Source: Acidicaldus organivorans (GTDB taxonomy: Bacteria; Pseudomonadota; Alphaproteobacteria; Acetobacterales; Acetobacteraceae). From it: a stretch of DNA of 6,668 bases. The stretch spans positions 12,679-19,346 of the forward strand of contig KN173879.1 in NCBI GenBank assembly GCA_000759655.1, given 5' to 3'. Each line of letters starts with the position of its first letter. Position 1 is the stretch's first letter. Made by a program: the position numbers and the translations under genes. Shown piece after piece: positions 1 to 6,668 of the stretch. The notes under the pieces were generated by a model. That model did not search any database and had not been told where the DNA came from. It saw only the letters and a list, made by a program, of their open reading frames with translations.

Positions 1-1
1 G

Positions 2-2002
<2,001 letters not shown>

Positions 2003-2031
2003 CCGGCCGGCTTGGGGTCTCTTTACCGGCT

Positions 2032-2074
2032 GCCCTCTCCCCCGGCCCGGCCTGGGGAGGGGGCAAATTTTTTT
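2032..2074 (+). terminator. Intrinsic terminator after gltB
   Basis: An 11-bp stem, GCCCTCTCCCC (2032-2042) with GGGGAGGGGGC (2054-2064), has one G-U wobble and an 11-nt loop. It is followed by AAA and seven T (2068-2074). It lies 30 nt after the gltB stop and before the next promoter, so it should separate gltB from the sulfide operon. Confidence 0.85.
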
Positions 2075-2088
2075 CGACCCCCCTTATT

Positions 2089-2126
2089 TTCATACTTGCG
2101 AATATACGGCTATTCGCATATATGAA
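2089..2126. promoter_or_regulatory. Large inverted-repeat operator upstream of the SQR gene (two TTC-N8-GAA boxes)
   Basis: The 16-bp arms TTCATACTTGCGAATA (2089-2104) and TATTCGCATATATGAA (2111-2126) are reverse complements at 14 of 16 positions, around a 6-bp spacer TACGGC. Each arm also holds its own short dyad: TTC-N8-GAA at 2089-2102 and again at 2113-2126, with centres 24 bp apart. ArsR-family repressors bind AT-rich dyads of this kind. As I recall, the sulfide sensor SqrR/BigR type uses ATTC-N8-GAAT, and both boxes here fit with one mismatch (2088-2103 and 2112-2127). The inverted repeat is seen directly. The regulator family is inferred from box shape and the sulfide genes downstream; no regulator gene is in the window. 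Confidence 0.75.
2096..2124 (+). promoter_or_regulatory. Probable sigma-70-type promoter of the SQR operon
   Basis: TTGCGA (2096-2101) as -35 and TATATG (2119-2124) as -10 are separated by 17 bp. Each matches the consensus at four of six positions. The -35 falls inside the left operator box and the -10 inside the right one, so a bound repressor would block RNA polymerase. The ATG follows 31 bp after the -10, leaving a short leader. Predicted by eye only. Confidence 0.5.
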
Positions 2127-2143
2127 GGTCACCAACGGGTGGC

Positions 2144-2149
2144 GGAGGG
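2144..2149 (+). promoter_or_regulatory. Ribosome binding site of the SQR gene
   Basis: GGAGGG lies 6 nt before the ATG at 2156. It fixes the start over the out-of-frame ATG at 2122, which sits inside the -10 region. Confidence 0.8.
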
Positions 2150-2155
2150 TACGTC

Positions 2156-3439
2156 ATGGCAGACATCGTCGTTTTGGGTGCAGGTCTCGGCGGCACGATC
2201 ATGGCCTTCGAGCTTCTTCCCGAGATCCGCCGGGAAGACCGGGTGATCGTGATCGGCCTCGGCGCCACCTACCATTTCGTTCCCTCCAATCCGTGGGTGG
2301 CGGTGGGCTGGCGCGGGCGGCCCGATATCGAGCTCGATCTGCGCCCGATCATGAAGAAGAAGGGGATCACCTTCTACGAGCAGGGGGCGAAGCGGGTCGA
2401 TCCGGCGGCGCGCAAGATCGAGCTCCTCGACGGCTCGAGCGTCTCCTATGATTACCTCGTCATCGCCACCGGCCCCGATCTCGCCTTCGACGAAGTGCCC
2501 GGCCTGGGCCCGGAAGGGTTCACCCAGTCGGTCTGCCACATCGATCATGCCGAGAAGGCCAAGGCGGCGTTCGAGGAATTCTGCCGCAATCCGGGGCCGC
2601 TGATCGTGGGCGCCGCGCAGGGCGCCTCCTGCTTCGGCCCGGCCTATGAGTTCGCCTTCATCGTCGATACCGAGCTCCGCCGGCGCAAGATCCGCGACCG
2701 GGTGCCGATGACCTTCGTCACCGCCGAACCCTATATCGGCCATCTCGGCCTCGACGGCGTGGGCGACACCAAGGGGCTGCTCGAGAGCGAGATGCGGGAT
2801 CACCACATCAAGTGGATTACCAATGCCCGCATCAAGGGCGTCGAGCAGGGCAAGATGACGGTGGAGGAGGTCAATCCCGACGGCTCGGTGAAAGAGAAGC
2901 ACGCGCTTCCTTTCAATTACGCGATGATCCTCCCTGCCTTCCGCGGCATCCCGGCGATCCGCGGGATCGAAGGTTTGGTCAATCCGCGCGGCTTCGTCAT
3001 CATCGATGAATATCAGCGCAACCCGACCTATCCGGAAGTGTTCGGGGTCGGCGTGGCGGTGGCCATTCCGCCGATGGGGCCGACGCCGGTGCCGGTCGGC
3101 GTGCCCAAGACCGGTTTCATGATCGAATCGATGGTGACGGCGACGGCGCACAATATCGGCCAGCTGCTGCGCGGCCAGAAGCCGACCCATCGCGCCACCT
3201 GGAACGCGATCTGTCTCGCCGATTTCGGCGACTCGGGTGTAGCCTTCGTCGCCAAGCCGCAGATCCCGCCGCGCAATACCAACTGGGCCTCCAAAGGCAA
3301 ATGGGTCCACCTCGCCAAGATCGGTTTCGAGAAATACTTCCTCCGCAAGATCAAGGGCGGGGTGAGCGAGCCGTTCTATGAGAAATTCCTACTCCGCCAG
3401 CTTGATCTCCACAAGCTGAAGGAGGAGGCGAGAGGCTGA
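2156..3439 (+). CDS. sqr: Sulfide:quinone oxidoreductase, Acidithiobacillus-like
   Basis: This is a 427-residue FAD enzyme of the inner-membrane surface that oxidises sulfide to sulfane sulfur or polysulfide and passes electrons to quinone. The N-terminal GAGLGG (8-13) is the FAD dinucleotide fold, followed by FVPSNPWVAVGW (41-52) and IATGP (103-107). Three cysteines stand where the catalytic ones of the A. ferrooxidans enzyme do: C127 (SVCHIDHAE), C159 (GASCFGPAYE) and C353 (AICLADFGD). H131 and H196 match the conserved histidines. PKTGFMIESM (318-327) is the typical C-terminal FAD/quinone region. The C-terminus from ~384, WVHLAKIGFEKYFLRKIKGG, is the amphipathic membrane-anchoring part. Length is close to the A. 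ferrooxidans protein (434). All three cysteines argue for true SQR rather than a flavocytochrome c subunit or NDH-2. It is first in an operon with the DUF2892 gene, under the paired-box operator. Its position next to gltB is probably incidental. Confidence 0.93.
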   Translation: MADIVVLGAGLGGTIMAFELLPEIRREDRVIVIGLGATYHFVPSNPWVAVGWRGRPDIELDLRPIMKKKGITFYEQGAKRVDPAARKIELLDGSSVSYDYLVIATGPDLAFDEVPGLGPEGFTQSVCHIDHAEKAKAAFEEFCRNPGPLIVGAAQGASCFGPAYEFAFIVDTELRRRKIRDRVPMTFVTAEPYIGHLGLDGVGDTKGLLESEMRDHHIKWITNARIKGVEQGKMTVEEVNPDGSVKEKHALPFNYAMILPAFRGIPAIRGIEGLVNPRGFVIIDEYQRNPTYPEVFGVGVAVAIPPMGPTPVPVGVPKTGFMIESMVTATAHNIGQLLRGQKPTHRATWNAICLADFGDSGVAFVAKPQIPPRNTNWASKGKWVHLAKIGFEKYFLRKIKGGVSEPFYEKFLLRQLDLHKLKEEARG

Positions 3440-3483
3440 TCCAGATCAAGGCTTCCAGATCAAGGATGAAGGAAAGACGTGTC

Positions 3484-3687
3484 ATGACCCTCGATCGCGC
3501 CGTGCTTCGTTTCGCTGGTTTCATGGTGCTGCTGAGCGCGCTGCTCACTTGGCTGGTGAGCCCCTATTTCGTGCTGTTCACCGCGTTCATCGGCCTCAAT
3601 ATGCTGCAGTCGAGTTTCACCGGGTTCTGCCCGGCAGCGGCGTTCTTCCGCATGCTGGGCGTGAAGGCCGGCTGTGCCTTCGAATGA
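3484..3687 (+). CDS. Small DUF2892 (YgaP-like) inner-membrane protein
   Basis: This 67-residue membrane protein matches the DUF2892 pattern: RFAGFMVLLSALLTWLVSP (9-27), then a second hydrophobic segment with IGLNMLQSSFTGFCPA (36-51) and a final LGVKAGCAFE. The two conserved cysteines, C49 and C64, are present. Family members occur alone or fused behind a rhodanese domain, as in YgaP, and are often found with sulfide and persulfide detoxification genes. A role in sulfur-species handling or transport is inferred, not shown. I prefer the ATG at 3484 because AAGGA (3469-3473) lies 10 nt before it. The in-frame ATG at 3466 would add MKERRV but has purines directly against the start codon. The gene begins 44 nt after the SQR stop with no terminator between, so the two are co-transcribed. 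Confidence 0.82.
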   Translation: MTLDRAVLRFAGFMVLLSALLTWLVSPYFVLFTAFIGLNMLQSSFTGFCPAAAFFRMLGVKAGCAFE

Positions 3688-3719
3688 GTTGGCTCGGTTT
3701 TTGAGTTGGCTTGGGGTTT
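3686..3719 (+). repeat. Two-copy 17-bp tandem repeat
   Basis: GAGTTGGCTCGGTTTTT (3686-3702) is followed directly by GAGTTGGCTTGGGGTTT (3703-3719), identical at 14 of 17 positions. The first copy overlaps the DUF2892 stop codon. It looks like a local duplication in the 3' untranslated region; no function is evident. Confidence 0.6.
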
Positions 3720-3733
3720 CCTCCTGAAAACTC

Positions 3734-3766
3734 GGGCCAGGGCGCAAGTCCTGGCTCTCTTTTTTT
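3734..3766 (+). terminator. Intrinsic terminator of the SQR-DUF2892 operon
   Basis: The stem GGGCCAGG (3734-3741) with CCTGGCTC (3750-3757) is 8 bp with one G-U pair and has the loop GCGCAAGT. It is followed by TC and a run of seven T (3760-3766). It sits 46 nt after the DUF2892 stop. A weaker AAAAGC/GCTTTT dyad follows at ~3770-3795 and may back it up. Confidence 0.8.
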
Positions 3767-3848
3767 GAGAAAAGCATTTTGAAGAGAGCGCTTTTTTGAA
3801 GTGAGGGCGCCGGTCGGGCTCGGTCTCTTGCGGGAGGGAGGCGGTCCC

Positions 3849-3878
3849 TTGAACGGGGTTGGGCCCGAAATGAAATAA
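3849..3878 (+). promoter_or_regulatory. Weak candidate promoter for the pentapeptide-repeat gene
   Basis: TTGAAC (3849-3854) could act as -35. The nearest -10-like element is TGAAAT (3871-3876, 16-bp spacer) or AAATAA (3873-3878, 18-bp spacer), each only a partial match. The stretch between the operon terminator and 3928 holds no other gene that I can support and must contain whatever promoter drives the next gene. Confidence 0.22.
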
Positions 3879-3927
3879 AGGGGTAGGACAAAGCTCGAAA
3901 CATGCCTCACGAAGGGAGAAGACGGGA

Positions 3928-4399
3928 ATGACCGGCGAGGGAAGAAGCAACCGGCGGGGCCTCGAAAAAAGGATGGAACGGCAAGGCGGACCTACCTTGG
4001 GCAGACGGTGGGTCCTTCATGCCGCGCTTGCGGCAGCGTTCGGGGTTGGCTTCATTTTCCCCCCCCGCAATGGCCTCCGGTGAGGAGGCGCTTCCCACTA
4101 CGCCCGCCGCGCTCCGCGCCTATCTCGCCCATCACCAGGCCCAGGCGCTCGATCTCTCCGGGGTCGATTTCGTGCATGCAGACCTCTCCGGTCTCGATCT
4201 TTCCGGAGCGAAGCTCGCGCATGCGCATCTTGTCGGAGCTTCCCTACGTCAGGCCCGCCTGGTCGGGACCGACCTCGCCGGAGCCGATCTCAGCGGGGCC
4301 TATCTCGCCGGGGCCGATTTTACTGGGGCGGCGCTGCCGGGGGCCATTTTCGAGGGGGCACATCTCGAAGGCGTGCGTGGCCTCACCCCGCCCCGCTGA
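3928..4399 (+). CDS. Exported pentapeptide-repeat protein, frame broken at a C8 run
   Basis: Two overlapping frames together make one gene. The frame from ATG 3928 has a good Shine-Dalgarno (AAGGGAG, 3912-3918). It encodes a long basic N-region with R26-R27, then a hydrophobic core (WVLHAALAAAFGVGFIF, 28-44), but hits TGA at 4081-4083 after 51 residues. The +1 frame carries ALDLSG onward: 15 consecutive pentapeptide units (A-D/x-L/F-x-G type) ending at 4399. Removing one C from the run at 4059-4066 joins them into a 156-residue protein whose signal peptide ends ...FPPAMA|SGEE, a classical AxA cleavage site. Repeats then span residues 74-148. The twin arginine and long N-region suggest Tat export, but Sec is possible. 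Pentapeptide repeats fold as a right-handed beta-helix; the ligand is unknown. As written the gene is frameshifted; assembly error, phase variation, slippage or decay are all possible. A cytoplasmic start at ATG 4019 is less convincing. Neighbours do not reveal its role. Confidence 0.75.
3988..4034 (+). other. Two adjacent hairpins in the signal-peptide coding region
   Basis: GGACCTACC (3988-3996) pairs with GGTGGGTCC (4007-4015), 9 bp with one G-U, around a 10-nt loop. Five nt later GCCGC (4021-4025) pairs with GCGGC (4030-4034) around GCTT. Both lie just before the C8 run. They may be chance products of GC-rich coding DNA, or could influence translation or polymerase pausing. Confidence 0.4.
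4059..4066 (+). repeat. C8 homopolymer tract at the frame junction
   Basis: Eight consecutive C follow TTTT at 4055-4058. Seven C would fuse the signal-peptide frame to the pentapeptide-repeat frame exactly at the predicted cleavage region; eight C give an early TGA at 4081. Runs of this kind are classic sites of slipped-strand change and also of sequencing miscalls. Confidence 0.85.
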
Positions 4400-4486
4400 G
4401 TAGGGTGTCGCTCTCTCGCCGGTTTCTCTTGCCGCCGGCCTGCACAAGACCGAAGATCGGGAGAGCCAAGGAGGACGAGGAAGGGC

Positions 4487-5377
4487 ATGAGTGCCGATCC
4501 ATACGCCATTCTCGGGGTACCCCGCACCGCGAGCCAGGAGGAGATCCGCAAGGCCTACCGGGCGCTCGCCAAGAAATATCACCCCGACCTCAACCCCGCC
4601 AACCGCGAGGCCGAGGCCAAGTTCAAGGAGATCGCCAACGCCTATGCGATTCTCGGCGATCCCGAAAAACGCGCCCGCTTTGACCGCGGCGAGATCGACG
4701 CGGAAGGGCAAGAGCGGCCGCGGCCCGAGTATTTCTACCGCGACTTCGCCCACGGCGCGGGCGCGGGGATGGGAGGGGGCGAGGCCGGTTTCGACGCCGA
4801 GGAGATCCTCGCCGAGCTCTTCGGCCGCGGCGCGCGGCTGCGCATGCGCGGCCAGGACATCCATGCCCAGATCGAGATCCCCTTCATCGAGGCCTATCAC
4901 GGCGGGGTGCGGCAGCTCGCTCTGCCCGATGGCGGCAAGGTCGAGGTCAAGATCCCGGCGGGGGTGCGCAATGGCGAGATCCTCCGTCTGCGCGGCAAGG
5001 GCATGCCGGGCCTGGGCGGCGGACCGCCGGGCGATCTCCTGATCGAGGTGGCGGTGGCTCCCGATCCGCGCTTCACCCTCAAGGGCGATGACATCTACAT
5101 CGACCAGGCGGTGCCGCTTGCCGAGGCGGTGCTCGGCGGTCGCATCCAGGTCCCGACCCCGAGCGGGGCGGTGATGGTGCGCGTCCCGCCCTGGTCCTCC
5201 TCCGGCACGGTTCTTCGCCTGCGCGGCAAAGGGTATCCGAAGCGAGGCGGGGGCGGGCATGGCGACGCCTATGTCACGCTGCGCATCACCCTCCCCACCC
5301 CGCCGGATCCGGAGCTCGAATCGCTGCTCAGGCGCTGGGCGGAGGCGCACGGGGAAAAAGCGGGGAAGGAGGCGTGA
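4487..5377 (+). CDS. Class-B J-domain co-chaperone (DnaJ/CbpA-like)
   Basis: This 296-residue cytoplasmic Hsp40 would deliver substrates to DnaK and stimulate its ATPase. Residues 4-68 are a J domain with YHPDLNP, so the essential HPD is at 32-34, and with the usual ILGDPEKRARFDRG end. A G/F-like glycine-rich linker (about 70-115, including GAGAGMGGGEAGFD) follows. Two C-terminal substrate-binding beta domains come next: RGQDIHAQIEIPFIEAYHGG from ~118 and KGDDIYIDQAVPLAEAVLGG from ~199. RLRGKGMPG and RLRGKGYPKRGG are their repeated signatures. The four CxxCxGxG zinc motifs of class-A DnaJ are absent, so this is CbpA-type rather than DnaJ itself. The start has GAGG (4477-4480) 6 nt upstream and a stronger AAGGAGG at 4468-4474. 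It is first in a tight operon, its stop abutting the next ATG. The CbpM-like neighbour supports a CbpA role, so cbpA is a likely name but not certain. Confidence 0.9.
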   Translation: MSADPYAILGVPRTASQEEIRKAYRALAKKYHPDLNPANREAEAKFKEIANAYAILGDPEKRARFDRGEIDAEGQERPRPEYFYRDFAHGAGAGMGGGEAGFDAEEILAELFGRGARLRMRGQDIHAQIEIPFIEAYHGGVRQLALPDGGKVEVKIPAGVRNGEILRLRGKGMPGLGGGPPGDLLIEVAVAPDPRFTLKGDDIYIDQAVPLAEAVLGGRIQVPTPSGAVMVRVPPWSSSGTVLRLRGKGYPKRGGGGHGDAYVTLRITLPTPPDPELESLLRRWAEAHGEKAGKEA

Positions 5378-5695
5378 ATGACCGGCTACGATGAAAACGG
5401 CCGCATCGGATCGGCGCGGGCCGCGCTCTACGAGCGGCTGGGCTGGGGCCAGCCCGCCGGGGAGCCCGCCGATCGGGCGCGCGCCGCGCTCCTTGCCCTC
5501 CTCGTCGATGAGTTCGGCGTCAACGAGGCGGGGGTGGAGGTCATCCTCCATCTGCTTGCCCAGATGCACAGCCTGGAGCGGCGGCTCGACCTGATCGGGC
5601 GGGCGCTCCGCCGTCTTCCGCCCGAGAGCCAGACGCTGTTCGAGGCGGAGTTCCGGATCTTGTGTCAAATCATCGAGGAGAACCGAGATGAGTGA
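5378..5695 (+). CDS. Small CbpM/MerR-like helical protein, probable co-chaperone modulator
   Basis: This 105-residue, largely helical, soluble protein begins immediately after the J-protein stop (TGA then ATG), with AAGGAGG (5366-5372) 5 nt upstream, so translation is probably coupled. The stretch FGVNEAGVEVILHLLAQMHSLERRL (46-70) resembles the segment found in CbpM-type modulators and in the C-terminal part of HspR/MerR-like regulators (GVNxAGVEVIL), followed by heptad-like leucines typical of a short coiled coil. No clear helix-turn-helix is visible N-terminal to it, and the first 45 residues are not distinctive. CbpM binds the J domain of CbpA and inhibits it; position beside a CbpA-like gene makes the same role here likely. 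The assignment rests on a short motif plus context. Its end overlaps the thioredoxin gene by 8 nt. Confidence 0.65.
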   Translation: MTGYDENGRIGSARAALYERLGWGQPAGEPADRARAALLALLVDEFGVNEAGVEVILHLLAQMHSLERRLDLIGRALRRLPPESQTLFEAEFRILCQIIEENRDE

Positions 5696-6143
5696 AACGA
5701 GCAAAGCGGCGGTCGAGATCGTCTGCCCCAAATGCCTCGCCATCAATCGCGTGCCGGCGGACAAGCCTGCGCTCGAGGCCAAATGCGGCGCCTGCCACGA
5801 GAAGCTCTTTACCGGCAAGCCGGTCGAGGTCGATGCGGCGGCTTTCGAGCGCCATGTCAGCAAGAACCAGATCCCGGTCCTGGTCGATATCTGGGCCCCC
5901 TGGTGCGGCCCGTGCCGCATGATGGCGCCGCACTATGAGCGGGCGGCGGCCGAGCTCGAGCCGCGGGTGCGGCTGCTCAAGCTCGATTCAGACGAGAATC
6001 CGGAGATCGCGCGCCGCCTCGGCGTGCGCGGCATTCCCTCGCTCTTTCTCTTCCACCGCGGCAACGTGCTCGCCCAGACCGCGGGCGCGATGGGCACGCC
6101 GCAGATCGTGGCCTTCGTCGAGCGCGCCATGGCCACCGCCTGA
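5688..6143 (+). CDS. trxC: Thioredoxin 2-type protein with N-terminal zinc ribbon
   Basis: This is a 151-residue cytoplasmic thiol-disulfide reductase. The N-terminal ribbon carries two CxxC pairs, CPKC (C13, C16) and CGAC (C33, C36), which bind zinc in TrxC-type thioredoxins. The thioredoxin fold follows from ~45, with VLVDIWAPWCGPCRMMAP giving the active site W72-C73-G74-P75-C76 and the cis-proline in RGIPSLF (P117). Length and layout match E. coli TrxC (139 residues) with a slightly longer N-terminus. The ATG at 5688 overlaps the previous gene by 8 nt, and GAGGAG (5675-5680) lies 7 nt upstream, so it is translated as part of the chaperone operon. TrxC is classically induced by oxidative stress; placement with a J-protein suggests joint handling of misfolded or oxidised proteins, which is inference. 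The next gene is convergent, 20 nt away. Confidence 0.93.
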   Translation: MSETSKAAVEIVCPKCLAINRVPADKPALEAKCGACHEKLFTGKPVEVDAAAFERHVSKNQIPVLVDIWAPWCGPCRMMAPHYERAAAELEPRVRLLKLDSDENPEIARRLGVRGIPSLFLFHRGNVLAQTAGAMGTPQIVAFVERAMATA

Positions 6144-6163
6144 GGCGGCGGGCGCGCCGGCGT

Positions 6164-6668
6164 TCAGCCCGTCTTCGTCTTGCGCCGGGCAAGCGCGGGG
6201 ATCATGCGCCCGAGCGTGCCGTCGTGGCGGATGAACTGGTGATAAAGGGCGGCGAGCGCGTGCAGCGCGGCGAGGATGAGGAGCGCGTTGCCGAGCGTGC
6301 CGTGCACCTCATTGACCGGATGCACGAGATCGCGGTTTGCCGCGACCGGTGAGGGGAGGGTGAAGAGGCCGAAAAACCCGAGCGGATCGCCGCGCAGCGC
6401 CCGGTTGAGTGGGCCGGTGACGGCGAGCGCCAGCATCAGCGCATAAAGCGCGCCGTGCCCGATGCGGGCGCCGAGCGCGAGCAGGGTGGGGCCGGGCGGG
6501 GCGAGATGGCGTCCGGCGGTGAAGCGCCAGAGAAGGCGAAGGGCGAGGAGGGCGATGAAGAGGAGCCCCGCCGAGACGTGGAAATCTTGGATCGCGTGAC
6601 GGCCCGCCGAGCCGCGCGGAAAGAGGTCCCAAAGTTGCGCCGTTCCCCAGAGCAAAAGGACGAGCGCG
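6164..6668 (-). CDS. Cytochrome b561-family membrane protein (partial, N-terminus off the right edge)
   Basis: This minus-strand gene ends at TCA (6164-6166) and stays open to the window edge, so the TTG at 6655-6653 is not a trustworthy start. About 167 residues are visible, beginning inside the first membrane helix (ALVLLLWGTAQLWDL). Numbering from that TTG, further helices run at about 26-44, 65-84 and 117-137. Haem-ligand candidates are H26 (DFHVSAG), H118 (EVHGTLG) and H132/H139 (LHALAALYHQF), and the tail FIRHDGTLGRMIP is characteristic of bacterial cytochrome b561 (CybB-like, PF01292). The first-helix histidine would lie outside. Such proteins carry two b haems and exchange electrons with quinone or superoxide. 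A [NiFe]-hydrogenase cytochrome b subunit is a less likely alternative, because the tail is b561-like and no hydrogenase genes are present. It converges with trxC with a 20-nt gap. Confidence 0.85.
   Translation of the reverse strand, partial: ALVLLLWGTAQLWDLFPRGSAGRHAIQDFHVSAGLLFIALLALRLLWRFTAGRHLAPPGPTLLALGARIGHGALYALMLALAVTGPLNRALRGDPLGFFGLFTLPSPVAANRDLVHPVNEVHGTLGNALLILAALHALAALYHQFIRHDGTLGRMIPALARRKTKTG

Noticed and set aside
2129..3310. Minus-strand open frame (393 codons) opposite the SQR gene
   Set aside because: Antisense shadow of a strongly conserved enzyme, with typical shadow composition and no recognisable fold.
3466..3483. Earlier ATG start for the DUF2892 gene at 3466
   Set aside because: The purine-rich stretch directly touches this ATG, while the ATG at 3484 has AAGGA at a proper distance and starts where family members start.
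3564..3950. Several minus-strand open frames between the DUF2892 and pentapeptide genes
   Set aside because: They run through the operon terminator, have no ribosome binding site that stands out and no recognisable domain.
4019..4069. ATG 4019 as the real start of the pentapeptide-repeat gene
   Set aside because: Residues from this start (PRLRQRSGLASFSPP) look like an out-of-frame reading of the signal peptide. Only a weak GGTGGG precedes it. It is kept only as a possible alternative, unexported form.
4428..4460. Heat-shock (RpoH) promoter before the J-protein gene
   Set aside because: CTTG at 4428-4431 is present, but no convincing -10 element follows at the right distance, so no promoter is claimed.
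4244..5920. Minus-strand open frame (558 codons) across the pentapeptide, J-protein, CbpM-like and trxC genes
   Set aside because: It runs antisense through four separate plus-strand genes with clear motifs, and no known protein would have this composition.
6136..6158. Possible bidirectional terminator between trxC and the b561 gene
   Set aside because: CCGCC-TGA-GGCGG forms a small stem over the trxC stop codon and GGCGCGCC is palindromic, but there is no T run on either strand.

Overview
The window is GC-rich and densely coding. It reads like the chromosome of an alphaproteobacterium, possibly an acid-tolerant or sulfur-oxidising Rhodospirillales/Acetobacteraceae-type organism. This rests on the GltB C-terminus, a sulfide:quinone oxidoreductase resembling the Acidithiobacillus type, and gene order and codon use. 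It is an inference from remembered family features, not from a database search. I see no tRNA, rRNA, CRISPR array, IS element, integrase or phage gene.

Layout: (1) 2-2002 (+) is the C-terminal part of the glutamate synthase large subunit (GltB), open at the left edge and closed by a strong intrinsic terminator (2032-2074). (2) 2089-2149 is a compact control region: a promoter almost wholly covered by a large inverted repeat made of two TTC-N8-GAA boxes, then a good ribosome binding site. (3) 2156-3439 and 3484-3687 (+) form a two-gene sulfide operon, encoding a sulfide:quinone oxidoreductase and a small DUF2892 membrane protein, closed by a second intrinsic terminator (3734-3766). (4) 3928-4399 (+) is a pentapeptide-repeat gene. 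A clear export signal lies in one frame and the repeats in another, and the frames meet at a run of eight C (4059-4066). (5) 4487-6143 (+) is a tightly packed three-gene unit: a class-B DnaJ/CbpA-like co-chaperone, a CbpM-like small protein and a zinc-ribbon thioredoxin (TrxC type). (6) 6164-6668 (-) is a cytochrome b561-family membrane protein, convergent with the thioredoxin gene and running off the right edge.

How the genes work together: the SQR oxidises sulfide into the quinone pool at the inner membrane. DUF2892 proteins often accompany sulfide and persulfide genes in BigR/YgaV-type regulons, and the operator fits an ArsR-family sulfide sensor encoded elsewhere. The DnaJ-like/CbpM-like/TrxC unit looks like a protein-folding and thiol-repair operon. 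The b561 protein is another quinone- or redox-linked membrane component.

The two most notable observations are the poly-C frame junction in the exported pentapeptide-repeat gene, which restores a complete signal peptide with an AMA|S cleavage site when one C is removed, and the paired-box operator over the sulfide promoter.
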